DNA of 64,000 nucleotides from Echinarachnius parma (GCA_037951105.1 JBAMJV010004358.1:1-64000), one strand, 5' to 3'; shown: positions 23,512-60,189, counted from the stretch's first letter. The notes: generated by a model from the sequence alone, not told the origin. Made by a program: numbers and translations.

Positions 23512-24946
23512 ATATCATTCAAACGGACAACTTCAAACAAAATTTGTTGTATATATTTACTGAATGAAATACTTCAAGGACCAACAAGATGATAGACAGG
23601 TAAATTATTTTATAAGTATGTAAGTATATTTCTTTCAATTTGAAAATAATAATATTACAATAGCATTTGAGTTTTGAAATCAAATGCACAAATGCACATC
23701 TCATAATAATATAGTAAAACATCTTCTGGACAAGTTCACAAACTGTACATAACAAGTAAAACTTCACATAATGTTTGATAACAAATTAATCATTATATAT
23801 CATTTTTGTTACATCATTATTATTTTAGGATACGAAAGTAAGTCAGACAGATTTCAGACAGATTTCATTACTTTAGAAATTCAAAGAGAATATAGAACGA
23901 GTACGCTGCACAAATTGAAAAAATACATATATTCCAGCTCATTGCATGAATATCAATAGGACATAAAACTTGAAATATACATTTCCTATGTTTGAAATAA
24001 TACAAATTCGCTAAATATTTAAAATATAGTGAAATGAAACAAATTTTAATCTGTCATGTACACATTTGTTGATGTCAACACCATATAACCCTCATGAAGT
24101 GCATAAGTTATGAGTGGCCTAGTAAATTAGCAAATTGAATTTAGCGCTAGCATACATGACTTGTATTTTGTGCATAATTATGTATAATTAATGCATTCAG
24201 TTACAATACTCAAATAATTGTATGAAGGTGAACATATTTTATTTTTCATTCTGGCAGCTCAAAAAAATTGAATGTGATTACAAAAATGGCAAGGTTTTGA
24301 AAAGTGGTGCTGTATACTTTAAATGTAGCTTATACGAGGAAATTGTGATAATTTGAATGTTGAAGCAGTTTGGTAATAAATTTAAATAAAAAACAATTGA
24401 CAAAACTTTGCATTTTCTTTGCCTTTGTACATTGTAGTTTCAAACCCAAATAAATGTGCCTTGACTTTAGATAAGCTCACTTTATTAGAAGTAAATAATG
24501 GTTGATGATTATTTACATGACACTTTAAAAAGGAATCATATTCCCTGTTCATATCATCCCCTCTTCTCCCATAGATGAAGGCTCATATTCATAAAAACCA
24601 CACAAGCTAAGTTCAGTAGTCCATAATAAGTCTATTTTAGATGATCATAAGGCTAAGTAAACATCACAGTTTTCTTAGTCCACTTAATATAATATACTTA
24701 CACAAAATAATAGTCCAGGGGGCAGGGGCCCGATTACGGACCAGCGACATTTACCATGGTAATTAGCATCATTGGCTCTAACGCATCAATGTCAATATGC
24801 TAGAATAACATACAAATTAACATGACGTAGCAGAGCACACATACCGCCCTTACTCATTCAACCGTAAAGGATTACACAAGCATATCTAGAGATCAGTGGA
24901 ACTAGGGCTGGTCCTGGGTCATGATCGTGCTCTTGGCCACTGGCCA

Positions 24947-25245
24947 TGTTTCACAAAGATTTTAAGTAGAACTAAAATTCTAAGTTAGACTTACTATTAT
25001 GGTAGGCCATTTGTAACCTTGGAATATCACAATTTAAAATGCAAAACTGCAAATATATGAGACTTTTAAGAAAAGTTACTCCAAGAACATGAAACCTCCT
25101 TGATAATAAGAATATATCAATGATTTTTCACAAAGATTTTATGGTGTGTTTCAAATTTCTTTTGGCGATTTACCACTGAACAAACAACTTTCCATAGCTT
25201 TAAGTCCAACTTAAATTGAAGTTCAACTTAAGATATTTGTAAACA
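24947..25245. mobile_element. Foldback element 'GTGTTTCACAAAGATC', copy 2
   Basis: TGTTTCACAAAGATTTTAAG at the left and CTTAAGATATTTGTAAACA at the right, with an inner pair TCTAAGTTAGACTTA and TAAGTCCAACTTAAA. Diverged relative of 22551-22846. Confidence 0.6.
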
Positions 25246-25669
25246 GGTTATAATCCAGCACCATACAGTATCTCTCCAAAATTTGTGTTTGTTTCTAGGA
25301 ACTTACAAAGTTGCATTAAAATAGCAGGCAAAAATTAACAACACTGAAATTCTTACAGCACAACCAACTACAAGTTTGGAATGCTTTTCAGGATCATTAT
25401 CAATTAATTCCTCTTTCAAGACAAAACTTTTACAAGCTACAAGATGTTGTCTTTTAGCCAAACATACATTGTCTGAAAACACAGAGAAGTGGTCCTATTA
25501 TACTTAAACTAATTTGAATTGCCAACAAAAAAAAGGGAAATATTTTAAAAATATCATCTGACACATTCAGTGATGATTAATAACAAATATAGTACAATTA
25601 GCTTTGAAAGACAAAACATCTCAACATTTTCTCTTATACAGATCTTTTCAAAGTTACAAAATAAAACCA

Positions 25670-25763
25670 TTAACCCGTTCAGGACTTATTGATTTTACTA
25701 TAACAGGCATTCTCCAAACACCCAAGCATGATTAATTTTCATGACCAGCTCTAAAGGGGTTAA
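25670..25763. repeat. Short TTAA-ended repeat, second copy
   Basis: TTAACCCGTTCAGGACTTAT at the left and CTCTAAAGGGGTTAA at the right. Same family as 6022-6110; the TTAA borders and CCC ends resemble a miniature piggyBac-type element. Weak because the ends are short. Confidence 0.45.
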
Positions 25764-26589
25764 TTAATGATTACAGGGAAAATATCAACCCCTAGAGAAA
25801 AACGAAGCATTTTTTGCACAAGATTTCAAATTGATAAAATCAAGTGCATGTCTGCAAAAATGAAGCAACTTAATGGTATTTTTTTCCAAAAAGTCTGTTT
25901 AATTTGTCATGGGAAAACCCTTTAGGAACCCATCAGTGCCTAAGGCCCACATATTTGTGGTTTGGTAGTCCTACATTTAAACAAGAAGACTAGTTATGTG
26001 AAGTGTACAGGAAGAAAGAGCATACATTCCTCTATTCCTTTAGTTATTTTTTAATGATTTTTATTATTGCGTAAATCACTATAATTTAGCAAAATCCTTA
26101 AATTGGCAATATATTGTGATATTTAAAAAACAGATATTCGCGTTCAAATTGGCAACTTTGCGGCAAAGTTACTTCATATTTGTCTTAAATTGTAATTACT
26201 AAATATTTTCCACCTATTTTTATTTCATTAATAGATCGACAAAATTTAGGAGTTGCCAATTTGTAAAGGGAAAACAATGATCAATTTTGCCTTAAAATAG
26301 CTCTCGTCCTTGATGGGTTAACCTTAACCTTCTCATCTTTTAACTACACATAGCCTTTTGAAATAAAATTCCCTTCCAATAAAAGTGATAAATAAATCTA
26401 CAAATGACTGCATAGGTGGTCATGTATCAGTACAATGAGCTGAATACTTGATTGTTCATTTTTAAAAACTGAACAAAGAAGAAAATGATTCAACCTCCAA
26501 AAATAAATACAAATCAAGATTTCATTTTGGAAAATAATACACGTAAATAGCGAGTAAAGATACAATGACCCGGGCAGGTATCAGGCCAG

Positions 26590-27170
26590 AGATATTCAAA
26601 TGAGGGGCCTTCCTCCCCCACTCTCTTTCCTGCTCCGTAGGTGGTCAATGGTGGAGTTGTAGTGCTTTATGATCCGTTCTGTCTAATTTACTTCCTATAA
26701 CTAGTCATTCAAGCACTTATTCATATTTTCCTATATTATTAACACAATATGCAATAAAAAATGCTATAGCACAAGTTCTTCAAATAAGGGCCTTTCATTT
26801 CCACTCTCTTGCCTGCTCAGTAGGTGGCCACTGGTGACAAAGTAGTGCTTGATGATCTGTTCATTGTCGAAGATTCTATAGCGCAAGTCCATCAAACGAG
26901 GGCACTTCCTTCTGAACAAGAGTCCACATTTTCCTGTAGTATCATGGTATGAACAATTAAAGATTCTATAGCGCAAGTCCATCAAATGAGGGCCCTTCTT
27001 CTGCACTCTCTCGCCTACTATATAGGTGGTCAATGGTGTTGTAGCAGCGCTTAGTGATCTGTTTGTCAAAGATTCTATAGCGCAAATCCTTCCAAAGAGG
27101 GCCGTACTTCCCTTCTCCGTAGGTGGTCAATGGTTTTGTATGTAGTGCTAAGCAATCTGTTCTGCCTGGG
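26590..27170 (-). repeat. About five degenerate copies of the VPS35 terminal exon
   Basis: Downstream of the VPS35 stop codon, blocks at about 26592-26690, 26764-26866, 26870-26950, 26958-27065 and 27067-27170 repeat the end of the last coding exon. They share GATTCTATAGCGCAAGTCC(TTC/ATC)AAA.GAGGGCC, the AGGTGGTCAATGGTG block and the TAGTGCTT.GTGATCTGTTC block. Spacing is roughly 100-110 bp. Several keep the CTATAG stop context; all carry indels. They could be part of the 3' UTR of VPS35. Confidence 0.8.
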
Positions 27171-27225
27171 TAATTCACTCAATAAGAGTCCATATGCATT
27201 ATTTTTCAATGAACAGGCAAAGATT

Positions 27226-51895
<24,670 letters not shown>

Positions 51896-54800
51896 TGTCT
51901 GTTTAAGATTCTGTTTACAATTCCGTACAGGAAATCGGGATGTGCTCAATAATGGTGACAGATCAACCGGCAACCGTGTCCGAAATCGGCTACGCACTAA
52001 AATTTAGTGTTGCGTATATGCGCACTATACAACTCGACTATAGAACTATTCGGTATCCTAATTCCGATAGAAGAGTTCTTTAAATCTCACCTCGTTACTT
52101 TTTCCAGTACGTAAAATTACTGTCTAATCTTACGCAAATTACAGTATCTGACCTGTTTTTGCTATACATCTACGCAGAATTTTATGAAATCGAAATACTA
52201 AACTACTTATTGTGACAAATTACAAAACAATAAACAATAATATTATAGCAATTATAGCAAACAGCGGCCGCAAACAGAAAACTATTTTATAGCAATTTCT
52301 ACAGTATCATCAAGTCACAAAAAGATAACAAGAATAAAAACATAAAGCACTGGGTAATGGGTAGAACAGTCAAAACGCGATCTACTCAATTGCGTATTGA
52401 TTTATCATTTTACATCGTAAAGCCATTTCCCTACCACTGAATGGGGTGGGGTGGGGGGTGGGGTGGGGGTGGGGGCATTCCTTGTATTTCTCTATATTTT
52501 CAAAGATTTGTTCCTTATGATTTTAGTGTTGTTTTTTTCTTCAAATTATTTGATTTGATTCTTACAGCAATGCTATATTACAAATTATATTATAATACAA
52601 GTCGATAATGGTTAGGACTTAGGAACCGAATTAAAAAACGTAAGTTGTCAATAAGGACCCTGTTATACAGAACGCAAAATTTTACATCAGTTTGTTTATA
52701 TTCGTTCCGTAGACTAAATACCGTATGAATTTACAATTACATTAAGGAAATTATAATGGGGGCACATGCCTCTCATATGAATTATATTATCATGATATAA
52801 TTCGGATATGCTCATAACCACATGCTTTTTAGTACTATCTCTGACACACTAACTTGACTAGCTATATTTACATGTGACTCAAGTTTGTTATTTTTCTTCA
52901 TAAATTTAAGAAATGAACATAAACTGAACTGAACTAAAATTCGTATAACGCATGCTAAATTAATGTATTCACTATGATATTGGCGAAAAAAACATTTAGT
53001 TCACTAATTTTTTGAACAAAATCTTAATCTATAGTCACCTACAATTTTGGGGAAAAAAACTGGCCGGGGGAATTTTTGCCGGGATACCGCGTGCTGAAGT
53101 TTCATTAGTGCCAACTTCTGACTGAGGGCCCCGCCCCCCTCTCCCCTCCCCCAAATCGGCAAAGTCCGATAATATCAGCGGCGTACGTAGCACAGGGGGT
53201 GGGGTGGAACGGGAACTAATCCGGGGGGGGGGGGGTGGGGCGGGGGCTAAGCCGGATCGAGGATGTGCCTCAGCCAACTTCAAAACGGGGGTAGAAGAAG
53301 CTCATAGTCTATATAGTAAGAGCAGCTATGTTTCATCGTACTCCTAAAGAGCGGTATCATTAACTTATAGGTTGAGTTTTGGTAAAGAGAGTAACCTACA
53401 GTTTTGGTCAAACTGAATTTTAGTAACCAAAACCCGCACCTTTACATTACAAACTACCGTAATTCCACCGTGCTCGAAAGGAATACAAACTTGAAAACGA
53501 CCAAGTAAAAAGCCTGTGATCATTCAAAAGAGCCATTAAAACACAAGAGGGCGCTCTCTAAAAACTTATTGGTTTGAATAAATAAAATACTGTATTGTGC
53601 ATGTGATGTTTTGTTGAAATAGTGATTAGATAGAGAGATAATCAACAACTATTTAAGAACCCATTTTGAAAAGAGGAATCATTTAAAATTTGTTTTAAAG
53701 TCTGGTTCAAACTTATCAAATTATTGTGGGGCCCCAAAATTATTACAAATGGTTATGTTTATGCCATTTCAGCCATTTCTGAACTGATTTTGATCAAATA
53801 AAGTTTATTCTGTCATTAAAATCTTATGCTCTTTCAAATTTGACACTCAGATTTCATTATCTCACAAAAAATTAGTTTGTGTAGCGCCCTCTATACCAAA
53901 ACTTAACAACCCCTTTAAGGCCTTTTAAAAACGAAAATAGGACCCTTGTATATAGGAATGGCGATCGGCCTTTTTGATGTAGCCTAAATGAGACCCTTAT
54001 AGCTGCCGGATTGGCTCACTGAAAAAGGGGGTCTTTGAAGCGGCACATAACCTTAGTTGTACACGAGCCGAACCCCCCTCCCACCTCCCCTGGAAATTAT
54101 GCACATACCCCTAATTATTCGACAAAAACAAAAAACTTAGAGGTAAAATAAATAAATACATAATGTAGCCCCCAATAATATGGGTGGCCCCTCCCCCTAT
54201 CTGTATCAGTCCGACCACGCTAAGTCACTGTATACATCGTTTATGCTGATGAGAAATGATTTTGTTGGCAAATTAAATCGGTGCACTTTTGAATTTCCTA
54301 AACAAACTAAATGGTTTCGAGAGCCACCTTAAATGGGTAGTTTAGTTTTGGTAGAGAGGGCGCTGCACATCACAATTTTTTGTGAGGTAATGAAAAACTG
54401 AGTGTCGAATTTGAGAGAACATGCAATTTTAATGGCAGAATAAACTTTATTTGGTCAAAATCGACCCAGAAACGGCTGAAATATCAATAAATATATCTGA
54501 TCTTATAATTATTTGGGGCCCAAATAATTAGATGATTTTTTCAAATAAAACAAAAAATGCTTGCACTTTTTCTAAAAATTTCAAAAGCGTTTTTTTAAAT
54601 AGTTGTTGATGATATCTCTATTTATTCATTATTTCAATAAAACATCACATGCATTATTTTGTATGAAAAATGGTTGAAACCAATGCCTTTTTAGAAAGCG
54701 CCCTCTTGTGTTTGAATGGCTTTTAAAAAAATGATAACGGGCTTTTTACTTAGTCGTTTGTAATTTTGTATACCTTTCGAGCATGGTGTAGTTATAATAT

Positions 54801-55104
54801 TAGTTTATAATGTTACTGTCCAGGTTTGGTTACTAAAGTTCAGCCTTACCAAAACTGTACTACCCCTTTAAACTGCCCTCTTTGGAGCAGTTCAAGGTGG
54901 CTATCGAAATTATTTAGTTCCTTTTTAGGAACTTTTACCCTCATCTATAGATGCTGAACAGGCGTAAAATAGGTATTACCATAGTGAACTAGAACTAAAA
55001 CTGTCTACGGTATTTTGTGGGCCGAGTAATTTGTAGGTTGATATGTCTATACCGCGGAGGGGAGGGTCTTTTAGCACGCGATGAATGTATTCATGTACCA
55101 TGTT
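51896..55104. other. Intergenic region between divergent VPS35 and ORC6
   Basis: Contains the 5' UTR/promoter of VPS35 near 51896-52050 (no clear TATA), a G-rich quadruplex-like tract at 52441-52476, a G-rich block at 53040-53285 with an open but compositional frame, and a pair of inverted-orientation repeats at 53360-53910 and 54345-54880. No additional gene. Confidence 0.5.
53360..54880. repeat. Two copies of one ~540-bp element in opposite orientation
   Basis: Left copy 53360-53910 and right copy 54345-54880. GCATGTGATGTTTTGTTGAA with AATCAACAACTATTTAA on the left match the reverse complement of AGTTGTTGATGATATCTCTA with TTTCAATAAAACATCACATG on the right. Each copy has its own inverted ends around TTTTGGTA and TACCAAAACT, next to CCCCTTTAA, so these are probably two insertions of a MITE. 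Some 430 bp separates them. Confidence 0.7.
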
Positions 55105-55205
55105 CTTTGATTGGTCATCCGATTTAGGAAGATAATCTTACATGATTTCTCATTGGCTGATTCTATTAAAGGGCTGAAAAACCGGAAGTGTCACGCGCGA
55201 AATTG
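55105..55205 (+). promoter_or_regulatory. ORC6 proximal promoter: CCAAT boxes, ETS and E2F sites
   Basis: Within 200 bp of the ORC6 start codon: inverted CCAAT boxes GATTGGTC (ATTGG at 55110-55114) and CATTGGCT (ATTGG at 55152-55156), ETS-type CCGGAAGT at 55182-55189 and E2F consensus GCGCGAAA at 55195-55202. This combination is standard for replication genes activated at G1/S. No TATA box. The transcription start is not visible. Confidence 0.6.
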
Positions 55206-55300
55206 AGAGGAACAAAACATCAGTAATAAACCTTACTAATATTAGCGAAAGTTGTTTTTTGACCTTTGTTCATTCTCATCTATAACAGTCTCTTATCGTC

Positions 55301-58300
55301 ATGGATGTCCAGACAATGAAGAAACTTGGTGGGAAATTAGGCATCACCTCCAATAAGTTATTGAGGTAATATAAGTAACGGTGTGTTTGTGCATGTTGAT
55401 GTTACTTTTCCGCGTGTAAAATGAATGTTTGGCACGTCGCACGGCTCGGGCCGCGGGGCCGGGCCGGGCCGGGCGGCGGCGCGGCGGTAGCTTCGGTAGC
55501 GTAGCGGCTAGCAGCTAGCCAACGCCGCGCCAGTGCAGTACACAAACTCAGTGATATAATTGGCCAAAGAAAGCGTTAGGAAGACACATTTTCATTCATT
55601 TTTGGACATTATCATTGAACATGTCATACCTAACGCCATAGTGCAGAGTATACAAATTGCTGCTGGTGTATTGCTGGTGTATATGGACAGAAAACATGAC
55701 AAAAAATCGTACCAGAATTGATTTTTTTAGTTTTACTTTGAATTTTACACGACCTGGTCCTGGAAGAAAAGATCATTATCTTCATAATTCAGGGTGGATT
55801 TTAATTTGATGGACATAAACTTCGGAAATATCGGCACTTTTCTAGCCAAATTTGTGCGAAAATCAGTCCAAAATTGCCGATATACATCGTATGTAGTAAC
55901 AGTGCAAGTGCGCTTGTGGTATTTTTCTAGACTTTCAAAAGGCGTTTGATTCCATTAGTCATGATAATTAATATACTTCTTGCTAAATTGAATCATTATG
56001 GTATACGTGGTATTACACTGGCCTTATTTCAAAGTTATTTGAGTGATTGCAAACAATTTACTGTTTTTATTTTTCTCCATAATTCTTGCCAACAATCAAT
56101 CTGTTGTGGCATACCACAGCACTACGAACTATTCCCCATTCACCCTGTACAACGGTTGGCTGCAGCTCAGCGCGCGATCTCATTGGCTGCCTTGCTCATG
56201 ACGTAGCTCCTCGGTGCACGTGCCCGAAATCAGCTTTGCAGCTCTGTGTAGAATATCGCATGGAGGTAGTATCGATAGCACGCGCAGGCGCAATTGCGGG
56301 CGGCCACGATGCCCACCCCTTCTCAAAGTATCGTGAGCGATACTACACGCCAGCATCTGAGACGGTACAATTCCATGCATATTACAGCGACTGCTCTCAT
56401 ACAACCACAACACAGGTATTATACATACACATTATTAATCTAGAAACATCCACGAACACGATGCGACACCGACGGAAATTCGTAAGAATATCATGAAAAG
56501 TATACTACTTACCGAAATCACAGTAAGACCAAGGTATCGTATGGGCTTTCCGCTCTTGAACAGCACTTTCAAAAAATCGTGAAAAATAGAAGAAAAGTGG
56601 AAACTAGGCCGAGTTTGGTACCAGATGAAGCACAGTTGCAAGCAGAATCTTGTAGCACACCGCACGCAGGTGTAGAGGTAAGCTAGTGCGCGTGCGCATC
56701 CATTTCATTCATAAAAATCGGCCCGATGCTGTCGTAGTAGTGACGTCACGTAATTAGATGAATACGCGCTCGCTCGACGAAACCCGGAAGCAAACCCGGA
56801 AGCCATCCGTTCGTGCAATAGTTCGTAGTGCACAGGGATCGATTTTAGGTCTGCTTTTATTTTTGATATATATATATTAATGACTTACACAGAGTATCCC
56901 CTTATTTGAATTTTTTATTATTTACAGATGACACAAACATTTTTTATAAACATAAAAATGCTGATTCCTTGACTCAGATTTTAAATGTTGAATTGATAAA
57001 GTTAATGAATGGATAAAAGCAAACAAATTGCAATTGAATTATGATAAAACTCACATTATGGTATTTAATACAGGTGGGGATAATATGAATAAAATTCAAA
57101 TATGTATAAATGAAAATATAATAAAGCATGTTGACACAACTAAGTTTTTAGGTGTTACTATTGATAGAGACTTAAAGTGGAAGAATCATGTGTACGATAT
57201 TTTACGTAAAACTTTTAAGATGATAGGAGTCATGAGTAAATTGAAAGATACTTTACCACAGAATGTTCTATTGCTATTATATAATTCTATGATATTACCC
57301 TACTTGTCTTATTGTAATATAATATGGGGATCCTGCAATAAATATTTACTTGATCGTATTTTACTCTTGCAGAAAAGGGCAGTTCGTATTATTTGTCATA
57401 AGCCATTTTTAAGCCACTCAAGACCCCTATTTTTAATGTTGAAAATTGTACCCATTAATTTATTGTATGAATTCCAGTTGTGTGTGTTTATGTACTCATT
57501 TTATAATAATTTATTACCAAAATCAATTAGCAATACCTTTCAGTGCAATAGTGATGTTCACCACTACAATACTAGAACTGCTTCAGATATTCGTGCAATA
57601 TATGGACGTAAATCCTTCTCAAACTCTATATTTTTATGCAAAGGTCCATTATCATGGAATAGAATAGACTACCTATTGAAATTAAACAGTGTAAAACTTT
57701 AAGCAATTTTAAAAGAAAGCTCAAATCATACTTAATGCTACAAATTTAGATGCAACATAACTTTTTCTTCTCTCTTTCTTGTTTTTATAGTAAAATTTTA
57801 GAAATTTTTAGTAATTCACATTTTCCCATTTTTTTTTTTTTTTTTGTATAGATTAATTAATTTTTAATTTTTTTGGTCGTATGTATACCTTTTATTCGCT
57901 TGCCCCGAGGATTGTCTATTTATAAGTTCTTTGTAACTTCCAGACAATCCTTCCACTCTTCATATCTGTTCTTTGATTGTTTTTTTTTCTTTTCTTATTT
58001 TATCCTGTGTTTGCAATGTACTTTATGTATTGTAATGTTATTTTGTATACTTGTACAAATGTATTATATTGTTTTTATGAAAGTGGAAATAAAATTCAAT
58101 TCAATTCAATTCAATGCAATTCATAGATGGCCCCTAGGGTCAATGCATACATACTTGATGTACATGTATTGCTGGCAGTGGGGACTGCAATCATAGGCAA
58201 GAAATTTGGATCGTTTTTCCTAAATTATTTTTGGATTTCAAGTTTTCAACTCTGGATTTTAATTTCTACCAAGAGGTATGATTCCCTTTTAGATGTTTAT

Positions 58301-60139
58301 CACAGTAAAGACTAATTCTAGTGATACATATCACATTTTAATGTCTTTCTAGTCTAGCATATCAGTATTGATTTCTCACACACTGGAAATACTACATCTG
58401 TACTACATATCATTGCAAGGGGCTTATACAGTAAGCCCCTTGACTTGCAGGGGTGGTGTGGACTTTGGTGCCATATGAATTGAGGGAAATGCCAATTTGG
58501 ACATTATCTTTGAAGACGTGCCCACGACTTGGTATGTATGACTAAAAGAACCCATGCTCTATGCAATTTGTAGTGCATTGGTTCTTTTAGTCATGCATGC
58601 CAAGTCGTGGGGCACGTCTTCGAAGAGAATGCCCCAAGGCCCAATTTGATGATTAAGTAAAGCAGTGAATAGATTGATTGTTCAGGGTACGCTACAACTT
58701 GCAAGTGCACAGACGGCTAGTCAAATTTCATAAATGTCCAGTTTGGTTGCAGTTCGGGTAATACCATGTATGGTAACAAACAACTACGAAAGGAAAGAAG
58801 CAAGAATTTGCCAAGCATGATTTCTTTCTTTTGTTTCACATTGCCTTTAGTTTTTGTGGGCAAGTTCATTTTCTGTTTGGGCAATGAAGTAAAATGTGAA
58901 CATTTAGGCATTCTCTACCAAAGCGTGCCCACGACTGTACTTGGCATGCATGACTAAAAGAACCTAAGATCTATGCAATTTGTATAGAGCATCGGTAACA
59001 TTTTTGTCACTAAAGGCATGCATACCAAGTCATGGGCATGCTTTAATAGAGAATGCCAACATTTATTTTCATTTTACTTGCCCCAACAGGCAAGAAGAAA
59101 AACGTTACTGAGGAGGCCCTTGAGCTAGCTGCCAATTCGATGATGATTTGACCTTATTCCTACATGTGTATGTATCTACAGGAGGGCACAGGAGCTACAC
59201 AGACTGCCATGAATGCCTCATGCCAATCTGTAATGTGCCCTTGGGCTAGCTGTCAATTTGATGATGATTTGACCTTAAAATAATAATTCCTTCATGTTTG
59301 TTTGTTTCTACAGGAGGGCACAGGAGCTCCACAGACTGGCCCTGCTGCGATGCAGCTCGGCCCTGGCCATGAATGCCTCGTGCCAGGCCGTCATGTGCCT
59401 TGAGCTAGCTGCAGCGGAACAAGACCACCCTGTCGACAAGGTAGGTTGGTTCACAACCCATCCCACCTAGATTATAGTTAAACCTGTCCCAGTTGCTGCC
59501 TGTCTATTTATATTGCAGCCAACTTGCCTATTATTTTGGCCACCATGGGTGATCCCCTTGCAGAGAAAAATCATGTTATAAAACCTGTCTCTATAGAGGT
59601 CACCTGTCTACAGTGGTCACTATTATTGTTTCCCTTAGAAGCATAGCAAAAGGGCCGGGGCACAATCGCCCCCCAATAATTTGATCAAAACGATTTGAAA
59701 AAAGGGAGCAAATTATAAAGGCAAATTTATGTAATGTGTGCACCCCAATAATTTGGGTTACTCCACATTCAGTCCAACCATGCCAAGCCACTGTTCTAGC
59801 CGAATAACTGTGTCACGCTCAAAATGGGCAAGTGTGAGTATAGTCTTACAATGATATGAATGAAGTCTCAAATATCATGTTCTAAATGGTATAACCTTAT
59901 TATGAAGTTACTGGATCACTTTAAGTGACTCTCTTCTTTTGTTTAATACTTCATTGTTATTTACTTTTTGTATAGACCTCGGCCATTCAGCTGTCGGGTG
60001 TCAACAAGAAGGTCTACACATGTTCCTTTAAGACATTCCAGACTCTGCTGGACATGGAGCCAAAAGTGAGCATCAGAGATTTGGCTGTCCAGTTTGGCTG
60101 TGTAGGAGCAGTGGACCATGCAAACAAGGTTCTCCAAAG
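55301..60139 (+). CDS. ORC6: ORC6, origin recognition complex subunit 6 (first three exons)
   Basis: Smallest ORC subunit, needed for MCM loading at origins. Exons 55301-55365, 59314-59440 and 59976-60139 join in phase to 118 codons plus two bases. ATG at 55301 has G at -3 and +4. Residues seen match the N-terminal TFIIB-like cyclin fold: KKLGGKLGITSNKLLRRAQE, ASCQAVMCLELAA, HPVDKTSAIQLSGVNKKVY, IRDLAVQFGCVGAVDHA. Human ORC6 is about 252 aa, so the second cyclin-like half and C-terminal helix are missing and presumably lie beyond 64000. Intron 1 holds a LINE with a nested transposon; intron 3 holds a pogo-type pseudogene. Confidence 0.9.
55430..55535. other. Small CpG-dense island in ORC6 intron 1
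   Basis: CACGTCGCACGGCTCGGGCC then GCGGGGCCGGGCCGGGCCGG and GCGGCGGCGCGGCGGTAGC: extremely GC- and CpG-rich within AT-rich DNA, starting 65 bp after the ORC6 first exon. May be part of the promoter, though the GGGCC run is also a simple repeat. Confidence 0.6.
55915..58122 (+). mobile_element. 5'-truncated, decayed non-LTR retrotransposon (CR1/L2/Rex1-like)
   Basis: Reverse-transcriptase remnants in order: FLDFQKAFDSISHDN at about 55926 (usual D..KAFD.I.H), GIPQ interrupted at 56119 and resuming as QGSILGL at about 56832, FTDDTN at 56930 (the YADD-type catalytic box with A changed to T), then an open 224-codon stretch 57028-57702 with KTHIMVF, KFLGVTIDRDLKW, LPYLSYCNIIWG and NTR. The 3' end is an AATTC microsatellite at 58093-58122. 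Stops and the nested insertion show it is dead. The thumb/C-terminal style fits the CR1/L2/Rex1 group; exact clade uncertain. Confidence 0.85.
56120..56830. mobile_element. 711-bp non-autonomous DNA transposon, Transib/RAG-like ends
   Basis: Starts CACTACGAACTATT and ends AATAGTTCGTAGTG, exact 14-bp inverted repeats. It is flanked by CACAG on both sides (56115-56119, 56831-56835). Removing the element and one CACAG restores GGCATACCACAGGGATC, which codes for the standard reverse-transcriptase motif GIPQGSILG, so the 5-bp target duplication is certain. CAC-starting ends with 5-bp duplications characterise Transib and RAG-like transposons (ends CACWATG-like). The interior is GC-richer than its surroundings with one unplaced 100-codon frame; no transposase recognised. 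Confidence 0.75.
58510..58626. mobile_element. Foldback element 'CGTGCCCACGACTTGG', copy 1
   Basis: TTGAAGACGTGCCCACGACT pairs with AGTCGTGGGGCACGTCTTCG, and GACTAAAAGAACC with GGTTCTTTTAGTC. A diverged copy is at 58907-59057. In ORC6 intron 1. Confidence 0.7.
58907..59057. mobile_element. Foldback element 'CGTGCCCACGACTTGG', copy 2
   Basis: GGCATTCTCTACCAAAGCGT + GCCCACGAC at the left pairs with ATGGGCATGCTTTAATAGAG + AATGCC at the right; inner GACTAAAAGAACC is kept on the left arm only. Confidence 0.65.
59100..59290 (+). repeat. Degenerate copies of ORC6 exon 59314-59440
   Basis: At 59181-59256 the acceptor TCTACAG and GAGGGCACAGGAGCT.CACA, then CCATGAATGCCTC.TGCCA and ATGTGCC, repeat the true exon with about 35 bases deleted, which breaks the frame. 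A tail-only fragment (CCCTTGAGCTAGCTGCCAAT) precedes it at 59120, and both are followed by the same TTGATGATGATTTGACCTTA, showing two rounds of duplication. Confidence 0.8.
59478..59800. repeat. Tigger-like fragment plus GTGGCTTGG-type element fragment
   Basis: 59478-59635 has CCTGTCTATTTATATTGCAG, CCAACTTGCC and GTCACCTGTCTACAGTGGTC as in 41272-41442. 59635-59800 carries GGCCGGGGCACAATCGCCCC and AGTCCAACCATGCCAAGCCA, related to 11965-12261. Both lie in ORC6 intron 2. Confidence 0.5.
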
Positions 60140-60189
60140 GTAAGTTATTCGACCTAAAAATATGTAAATTACAAATTATAATTTGTCTG

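Larger units (their letters stand above)
22465..26590. other. Tail-to-tail intergenic region
   Basis: Lies between the 3' ends of the transporter (plus) and VPS35 (minus). No ORF with a recognisable product. Contains three foldback elements listed separately, a short TTAA-ended element at 25670-25763, and AT-rich sequence. Plus-strand AATAAA at about 24377 and 24384 are possible poly(A) signals for the transporter, although they are far from its stop codon. Confidence 0.5.

Noticed and set aside
22465-26590. Long non-coding RNA or extra gene between the transporter and VPS35
   Set aside because: Only AT-rich sequence and foldback elements; no conserved frame or RNA signature that I can support.
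53035-53283. 82-codon proline-rich minus-strand frame
   Set aside because: G/C-run composition in intergenic DNA; no splice or domain support.
56086-56496. 136-codon frame spanning the border of the 711-bp transposon
   Set aside because: Starts in the broken LINE and runs into the inserted element, so it cannot be an inherited gene; no recognisable domain.
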